A DNA stretch of 19,830 nt from Rhodoferax sp. (GTDB taxonomy: Bacteria; Pseudomonadota; Gammaproteobacteria; Burkholderiales; Burkholderiaceae_C), in assembly GCA_021731215.1 (NCBI GenBank), contig JAKFXU010000408.1, positions 1 through 19,830 on the forward strand, in the 5' to 3' direction. The notes below the pieces were generated by a model. The model was given only the letters and a program-made list of their open reading frames with translations. It searched no databases and was not told where the DNA came from. The translations under genes were made by a program, and so were the position numbers. This document shows, piece by piece, positions 15,572-19,830 of the stretch. How positions within the stretch are numbered: the first letter of the stretch is position 1; every line of letters starts with the position of its first letter.

Positions 15572-15973
15572 CTATGGAGGCGCGTTGAGTTTTTTTTGTT
15601 CAAAACCGACCGGCTGTAGCGCTTGGAGATTGGGGGCCGTATGCCAGTGCACGACGCCCTCGCGCTCGGAAACGTCAATCTTGATCAATCCCCCTCGACA
15701 CGGGCCACTGCGGCAGGCCCCGGTCTGGGGCCGGTACATGGCGCCATGCGTGGCACACATCAGCCAGTGGCCGGTGCTGTCAAAAAAACGATTCGGCTGG
15801 TAATCCATCTCCATCGGCACATGGGCACAGCGGTTCAGATAGGCATGCACCTGGCCCTGGTAACGAATGGCAAAGGCGCGGCAAGTCTGGGCCCCATAAC
15901 GCACATCAAACGCCACCGCCTCGGCGCTATTGACCAGATCGGCCGAAGCGCACAGGAGAACAGTCTGCGTCAT
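15572..15973 (-). CDS. Rieske [2Fe-2S] domain protein
   Basis: A 133-residue soluble protein with the two Rieske cluster motifs: Cys49-x-His51 (NRCAHVPMEMD) and Cys73-x2-His76 (LMCATHGAMY), followed by TGACRSGPCRGG. The pattern is that of small single-domain ferredoxin-like Rieske proteins with no catalytic domain; the electron partner is unknown. The start ATG is 17 bp after the HAD stop, which suggests co-transcription with rluC and the HAD gene. Its 3' end converges with pmrB at 29 bp. Confidence 0.9.
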   Translation of the reverse strand: MTQTVLLCASADLVNSAEAVAFDVRYGAQTCRAFAIRYQGQVHAYLNRCAHVPMEMDYQPNRFFDSTGHWLMCATHGAMYRPQTGACRSGPCRGGLIKIDVSEREGVVHWHTAPNLQALQPVGFEQKKLNAPP

Positions 15974-15990
15974 GCCCGGCCCCCTGGCCT

Positions 15991-16677
15991 TCAGGCGTTG
16001 CGCAGCAGCCAGTCGTGCAGTTGGCGCACGGAATGGGCGATATAGAGCGGATTGAGGGCATGGAAGGTGTCGGGCTCATGGGCCCCGTAGCTCACCGCCA
16101 CGCTGGGGCAGCCGGCGTTGAGGGCCATCTGCAGATCATGCGTGGTATCCCCAATCATCAGGGTGCGCGCCGGCGCCACCCCAAACTCGTGCATCAGTTC
16201 CTGCAGCATGCGCGGATGCGGCTTGCCCGCTGTTTCGTCGGCCGTGCGCGAACCATCAAACATGCCGTGGAGTTCGACCGCCTGCAGAACTTCATCGAGG
16301 CCACGCCGATTTTTGCCGGTCGCCACCGTCAGGCAGTGCTGGCGTGACTTCAACTCACCCAGCATGGCCAATACCCCTTCAAACAGGCTGATATCGTTCT
16401 GATGGGCGAGGTAATGATGGCGGAAACGCTCACCGAGCTCAGGATAGCGCTCGGTCGGCACATCGGGCGCGGCAGTGCCGAGCGCCTGCATCAGACCCAT
16501 GCCGATCACATAGGCCGCTTCCCGGTCGCTCGGCACGGTGCCGCCGACATCACGCACCGCGTTCTGAATGCAGCGCGTGATGACGGCGGTGGAATCAAAC
16601 AGCGTGCCATCCCAGTCAAAGGCAATCAAATCAAACTGGCGCGAAGTTGACAGATCAGGGCAGTGGAGGTGCGGCAT
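15991..16677 (-). CDS. HAD-family phosphatase, phosphoglycolate phosphatase (Gph)-like
   Basis: Haloacid dehalogenase-type hydrolase of 228 residues from ATG 16677. Motif I is FDWDGTLFDST (Asp21 nucleophile, Asp23), motif II VATGK, motif III Lys in AGKPHPRM, motif IV MIGDTTHDLQMA. An alpha-helical cap lies between motifs I and II. Substrate cannot be read from the sequence; Gph or a broad sugar-phosphate phosphatase is likely. The frame is open upstream to 16737, but the ATG at 16677 gives a typical opening and a 23-nt overlap with the rluC 3' end. Confidence 0.87.
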   Translation of the reverse strand: MPHLHCPDLSTSRQFDLIAFDWDGTLFDSTAVITRCIQNAVRDVGGTVPSDREAAYVIGMGLMQALGTAAPDVPTERYPELGERFRHHYLAHQNDISLFEGVLAMLGELKSRQHCLTVATGKNRRGLDEVLQAVELHGMFDGSRTADETAGKPHPRMLQELMHEFGVAPARTLMIGDTTHDLQMALNAGCPSVAVSYGAHEPDTFHALNPLYIAHSVRQLHDWLLRNA

Positions 16678-17704
16678 GGGAAGAAAACGCTTCAAGGTCA
16701 GGGGGTAGTTGGGCCAGCAATTCGATCCTTTTACCACTGGCCGGATGGTTGAACTGCAAGCGCCAGGCGTGCAGGAACATGCGTTTGAGCGCGGGCGCCG
16801 GACCGCTCTGGGCCAGCGTCTTGTTCAGCTCGAAATCACCGTATTTGTCATCGCCCGCCAGGGGAAAGCCTTCACTGGCGAGATGAACCCGGATTTGGTG
16901 GGTGCGCCCGGTTTTGATGGTGACTTCGAGCAGGGTGAATCCCTCGCCCCGGCCCGCTCCCATCGGTGCCGGGTGTGAAACGCGTTGCGCCACTTTCACC
17001 AGGGTGACCGACGGCATGCCGTTGGGATCATCCCGCGCCACCACCTTGACGCGCCGCTCGCCGTTCTCCAGCAGGTATTTGTGCAGCGGTTTGTCCAGCA
17101 CTTTTTTGCCCGGCGGCCAGCGCCCGGCCACCAGTGCCAGATAAGTCTTGCCGGTTTCACGCTCGCGAAACTGGTCTTGCAGGTGTTTGAGGGCGCTTCT
17201 CTTTTTCGCGATCAGCAAAATGCCGCTGGTGTCCCGATCCAGCCGATGCACCAGTTCCAGAAATTTGGCCTGCGGCCTGGCCATGCGCAATTGCTCGATC
17301 ACGCCAAAGCTCACGCCCGAGCCGCCATGAACTGCCACACCAGACGGTTTGTCAATGGCGAGCAGACACTCGTCTTCAAACAAGACCACGAACTCGCGCG
17401 CCGGCGCGCCACGCGCCACGCTGTCCGCCATGGCCTGCGTTTTTTCCAGCGCCCGCTCCGAAGTTCGCAGCGGCGGCAGGCGCACCGCGTCGCCGCTCTG
17501 CACCCGTGCATCGGCCGACGCCCGCCCCTTGTTGACCCTGACTTCACCGCTGCGGATGATGCGGTAAATATGGGTTTTGGGTACGCCCTTGAGCTGGCGC
17601 AACAGGAAATTGTCCAGTCGCTGCCCCGCGGAATCTTCATCCACGAGTAGGGTTTTGACCTGCGGCAGCGGCGGGGCGGAATTGCCCCCTATAATGTGTT
17701 TCAC
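16655..17704 (-). CDS. rluC: 23S rRNA pseudouridine synthase RluC/RluD family
   Basis: Isomerises uridines in 23S rRNA. 349 residues with an N-terminal S4 RNA-binding domain (about 27-85, RLDNFLLRQLKGVPKTHIYRI) and the catalytic domain with Asp156 in HRLDRDTSGILL, YLALVAG, TIKTGRTHQIRVH and a final AWRLQFNHPASG. The start codon is GTG at 17704. The position divergent from rne supports RluC (955/2504/2580 sites), the usual rne neighbour. The C-terminus overlaps the HAD gene. Confidence 0.93.
   Translation of the reverse strand: MKHIIGGNSAPPLPQVKTLLVDEDSAGQRLDNFLLRQLKGVPKTHIYRIIRSGEVRVNKGRASADARVQSGDAVRLPPLRTSERALEKTQAMADSVARGAPAREFVVLFEDECLLAIDKPSGVAVHGGSGVSFGVIEQLRMARPQAKFLELVHRLDRDTSGILLIAKKRSALKHLQDQFRERETGKTYLALVAGRWPPGKKVLDKPLHKYLLENGERRVKVVARDDPNGMPSVTLVKVAQRVSHPAPMGAGRGEGFTLLEVTIKTGRTHQIRVHLASEGFPLAGDDKYGDFELNKTLAQSGPAPALKRMFLHAWRLQFNHPASGKRIELLAQLPPDLEAFSSHAAPPLP
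17690..17695 (+). promoter_or_regulatory. Candidate -10 element TATAAT for the rne leader
   Basis: A perfect TATAAT on the plus strand inside the first codons of rluC, pointing toward rne. No good -35 hexamer is seen 15-19 bases upstream, so it may be fortuitous. If used, transcription would begin near 17702 and give an rne leader of about 530 bases. Confidence 0.35.
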
Positions 17705-18005
17705 TAGCGATGCGCTGTAAGTGGTTGATTTAACTGAAAGTTAACTTGTAACCAGGTGGAGTTTAGTCCACCCACCCGCACCAGCCTCGCCAGCAGGTCG
17801 ATACCGCCATTTGCCAATGCACGCAAACCACAAGCCAGTTGCTTGCGGTGGCCTGCCAAACGAACGGTCAAGACGACGCCTTGAAACCCTGATACGGAAT
17901 ACCCCAAGTGCCCAGACCCACTGTCTGGGCACGGAATGAAGCGAGATGTTTGTGTTAATGAGCCTGATTCAAAGTTGCCTGCGGGGCGTTTTCGCCCCGT
18001 TTATT
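17702..18005 (+). ncRNA. Candidate structured leader or small RNA upstream of rne
   Basis: This stretch of about 300 bases has no gene on either strand. It follows a TATAAT, contains hairpins at 17755-17772 (GGTGGA/TCCACC) and a perfect 9-bp stem at 17908-17932 (GTGCCCAGA/TCTGGGCAC), and ends in a terminator-like hairpin. This is compatible with an independent small RNA or with a structured, possibly attenuated, 5' UTR of rne. It matches no RNA family I can recall. Confidence 0.35.
17982..18005 (+). terminator. Terminator-like hairpin in the rne leader
   Basis: CGGGGCG and CGCCCCG (7 bp) pair around a TTTT loop and are followed by TTTATT. It lies between the rluC/rne divergent start region and the rne coding sequence, so on the plus strand it could stop a small RNA or attenuate rne. 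Confidence 0.5.
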
Positions 18006-18148
18006 GGCATTGATCGGCCATCGGTCCGTGTGCAACGGGCGCAATCAGCTATTTATCCAATAGCGCATCCACAACCCAGGCTCCTCGCTCCCCTCCACGC
18101 GCCTATACCAATACTCATCGTTTGAGTCTTGGTTCTCCGGCTTTTTCC

Positions 18149-18220
18149 TCCTCAATTCAAAGCGTCAGTTCTGGTATCAAAGGCTCGTCAAGAGCATGTT
18201 TGCTATTTTGAATTGAAGGA
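18149..18220 (+). promoter_or_regulatory. Hairpin that can sequester the rne ribosome-binding site
   Basis: TCAATTCAAA (18152-18161) is a perfect 10-bp complement of TTTGAATTGA (18207-18216). The bases TCC just 5' of the first arm (18149-18151) can also pair with GGA of the AAGGA Shine-Dalgarno (18218-18220) if A18217 bulges. The 45-base loop holds a small GCTC/GAGC stem. The rne ATG is at 18230. The arms are AU-rich, the type of site RNase E cleaves. Confidence 0.5.
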
Positions 18221-18229
18221 ACGCTACCC

Positions 18230-19830
18230 ATGAAACGGATGCTGATTAACGCCACGCAGGCTGAAGAACGCCGCCTGGCGATTGTCGATGGACAAAAACT
18301 GCTCGACTACGAAATTGAAATTGAAGGGCGCGAACAGCGCAAGGGCAACATCTACAAGGCCGTCGTCACCCGCGTCGAGCCCTCGCTGGAAGCCTGCTTT
18401 GTCGACTACGGCGAAGACCGCCACGGTTTCCTGCCGTTCAAGGAAATCTCACGCCAGTATTTCCAGCCAGGCGTGGCGGTCAGCCAGGCCCGCATCCAGG
18501 ACGCCATCCGCGAAGGCCAGGAACTGCTGGTGCAAGTGGAAAAAGAAGAGCGCGGCAACAAGGGCGCAGCGCTGACCACCTTCGTATCGCTGGCGGGACG
18601 CTACGTGGTGCTGATGCCCAACAACCCGCGCGGCGGCGGCGTCTCGCGCCGCATCGAAGGCGAAGACCGGGCCGACCTCAAGGAAGCGCTCGACCAGCTC
18701 GAATACCCCAATGGCATGAGCATCATTGCGCGCACCGCCGGCATTGGCCGCAGCGCGCCGGAACTGCAGTGGGACCTGAACTACCTGCTCAAACTGTGGA
18801 ACGCGATTGACGGTGCCGCCAAGGGTGGCAAGGGCGCTTACCTGATTTACCAGGAATCGTCGCTGGTGATCCGCGCCATCCGCGATTACTTCAACCATGA
18901 CATCGGCGACATCCTGATCGACACCGACGACGTGTACGAGCAGGCCCAGCAGTTCATGGCGCACGTGATGCCCGAACATGCCGCGCGCGTCAAGCGCTAC
19001 CGCGACGACGCGCCACTGTTCAGCCGCTTCCAGATCGAGCACCAGATCGAATCGGCCTACGCCCGCACCGTGCAGTTGCCCAGTGGCGGCGCCATCGTGA
19101 TCGACCACACCGAAGCGCTGGTCAGCGTCGACGTGAACTCGGCGCGCGCCATCAAAGGCGGCGACATCGAAGAAACCGCCACCCGCACCAACCTGGAAGC
19201 GGCCGACGAGGTGGCGCGCCAGATGCGCCTGCGCGACCTCGGTGGCCTGATCGTGATCGACTTCATCGACATGGAAGAAAGCCGCAACCGCCGCGACGTC
19301 GAGAACCGCCTGCGCGATGCGCTGCGGCAAGACCGCGCCCGCGTGCAGTTCGGCACCATCAGCAAATTTGGCCTGATGGAGATGAGCCGCCAGCGGCTGC
19401 GCCCGGCCTTGAGCGAGGGTGCCTCCATCCCCTGCCCGCGTTGCGGCGGTTCCGGCCACATCCGCGACACCGAATCCAGCGCGCTGCAGATCCTGCGCAT
19501 CATCCAGGAAGAGTCGCTCAAGGACAACACGGCCTCGGTGCTGTGCCAGGTCCCGGTCGAGGTGGCCTCTTTCCTGTTGAATGAAAAGCGCACCGAGATC
19601 GCCAAGATCGAGCTCAAGCAGCGCATCAACGTGCTGATGGTGCCCAATAAGACACTGGAAACCCCGAACTACAAGCTCGAGCGCCTCAAGCACGATGACC
19701 CGCGGCTGGACAACTTTGAGGCCAGCTACAAAATGGCCGAGCAAAAGGAAGACCCGACCGCGGTGACGCGGCGCTCGCAGGAGCCGACCAACAAGCAGGT
19801 CCCGATCATCAAGGGCGTGTTGCCCGATGC
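18230..19830 (+). CDS. rne: Ribonuclease E, catalytic N-terminal half (3' end outside window)
   Basis: Endoribonuclease central to mRNA decay and rRNA/tRNA processing; scaffold of the degradosome at the inner membrane. 533 codons are in the window. The protein opens [21 protein letters not shown], then the S1 domain ([22 protein letters not shown], about 40-60). Catalytic Mg ligands are Asp301 (SVDVNSARA) and Asp344 (IVIDFIDM), and the zinc-link Cys402/Cys405 is in CPRCGGSGH. Numbering is two below E. coli. It is preceded by AAGGAACG as ribosome site. The non-catalytic C-terminal arm is not in the window, so RNase G is excluded mainly by the opening and the rluC neighbour. Confidence 0.96.
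   Translation, partial: MKRMLINATQAEERRLAIVDGQKLLDYEIEIEGREQRKGNIYKAVVTRVEPSLEACFVDYGEDRHGFLPFKEISRQYFQPGVAVSQARIQDAIREGQELLVQVEKEERGNKGAALTTFVSLAGRYVVLMPNNPRGGGVSRRIEGEDRADLKEALDQLEYPNGMSIIARTAGIGRSAPELQWDLNYLLKLWNAIDGAAKGGKGAYLIYQESSLVIRAIRDYFNHDIGDILIDTDDVYEQAQQFMAHVMPEHAARVKRYRDDAPLFSRFQIEHQIESAYARTVQLPSGGAIVIDHTEALVSVDVNSARAIKGGDIEETATRTNLEAADEVARQMRLRDLGGLIVIDFIDMEESRNRRDVENRLRDALRQDRARVQFGTISKFGLMEMSRQRLRPALSEGASIPCPRCGGSGHIRDTESSALQILRIIQEESLKDNTASVLCQVPVEVASFLLNEKRTEIAKIELKQRINVLMVPNKTLETPNYKLERLKHDDPRLDNFEASYKMAEQKEDPTAVTRRSQEPTNKQVPIIKGVLPD

Noticed and set aside
17704..17907. 67-codon minus-strand frame in the rne/rluC spacer
   Set aside because: No Shine-Dalgarno or recognisable domain, and it overlaps the hairpins of the proposed leader.

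Overview
The window reads as a high-GC betaproteobacterial chromosome, most likely Burkholderiales/Comamonadaceae (Rhodoferax- or Polaromonas-like). The basis is the protein signatures (RpoE, FabF, FabH, RNase E), the gene order, and intergenic repeats of a type I recall from that family. No alignment was run, so genus is not claimed.

Layout. Positions 1-7965 carry a minus-strand block read from right to left: yceD, rpmF, plsX, fabH, fabD, fabG, acpP, fabF, a YgfX-like membrane protein, rpoE and the start of rseA. It links ribosomal protein L32, fatty-acid/phospholipid synthesis and the envelope-stress sigma factor. A strong intrinsic terminator separates rpmF from plsX, and rpmF has its own promoter. 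Positions 7991-9375 hold plus-strand maf (yceF) and an RsmI-like methyltransferase. sppA follows on the minus strand (9392-10444). From the right end, plus-strand rne (partial, from 18230) is preceded by a 525-bp leader, and minus-strand rluC, a Gph-like HAD phosphatase and a Rieske protein run from 17704 to 15572.

Between sppA and the Rieske gene lies a self-contained lipid A modification block (about 10.7-15.5 kb): an EptA/MCR-type phosphoethanolamine transferase, a PAP2 phosphatase just upstream, and a divergent PmrA/PmrB-like two-component system with an ATGA overlap. In the divergent spacer there is a perfect PmrA-box-like site, CTTAAG-N5-CTTAAG (13191-13207). It abuts an 86-bp tandem repeat that carries further CTTAAG half-sites.

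The most unusual point is in the PAP2 gene. Its reading frame breaks at a (CG)6 dinucleotide tract. As sequenced, the PAP2 N-terminus runs in frame into EptA as one 806-residue ORF. With one more CG unit, PAP2 would end in a TGA that overlaps the eptA ATG. This could be a phase-variable switch, a fixed mutation or a sequencing error.

The second notable region is the rne leader. It contains a possible small RNA or attenuator with a terminator hairpin, and a later hairpin that would pair with the rne Shine-Dalgarno sequence. That would fit RNase E autoregulation, but it is inferred from sequence alone. No tRNA, rRNA, CRISPR or intact insertion sequence was seen.
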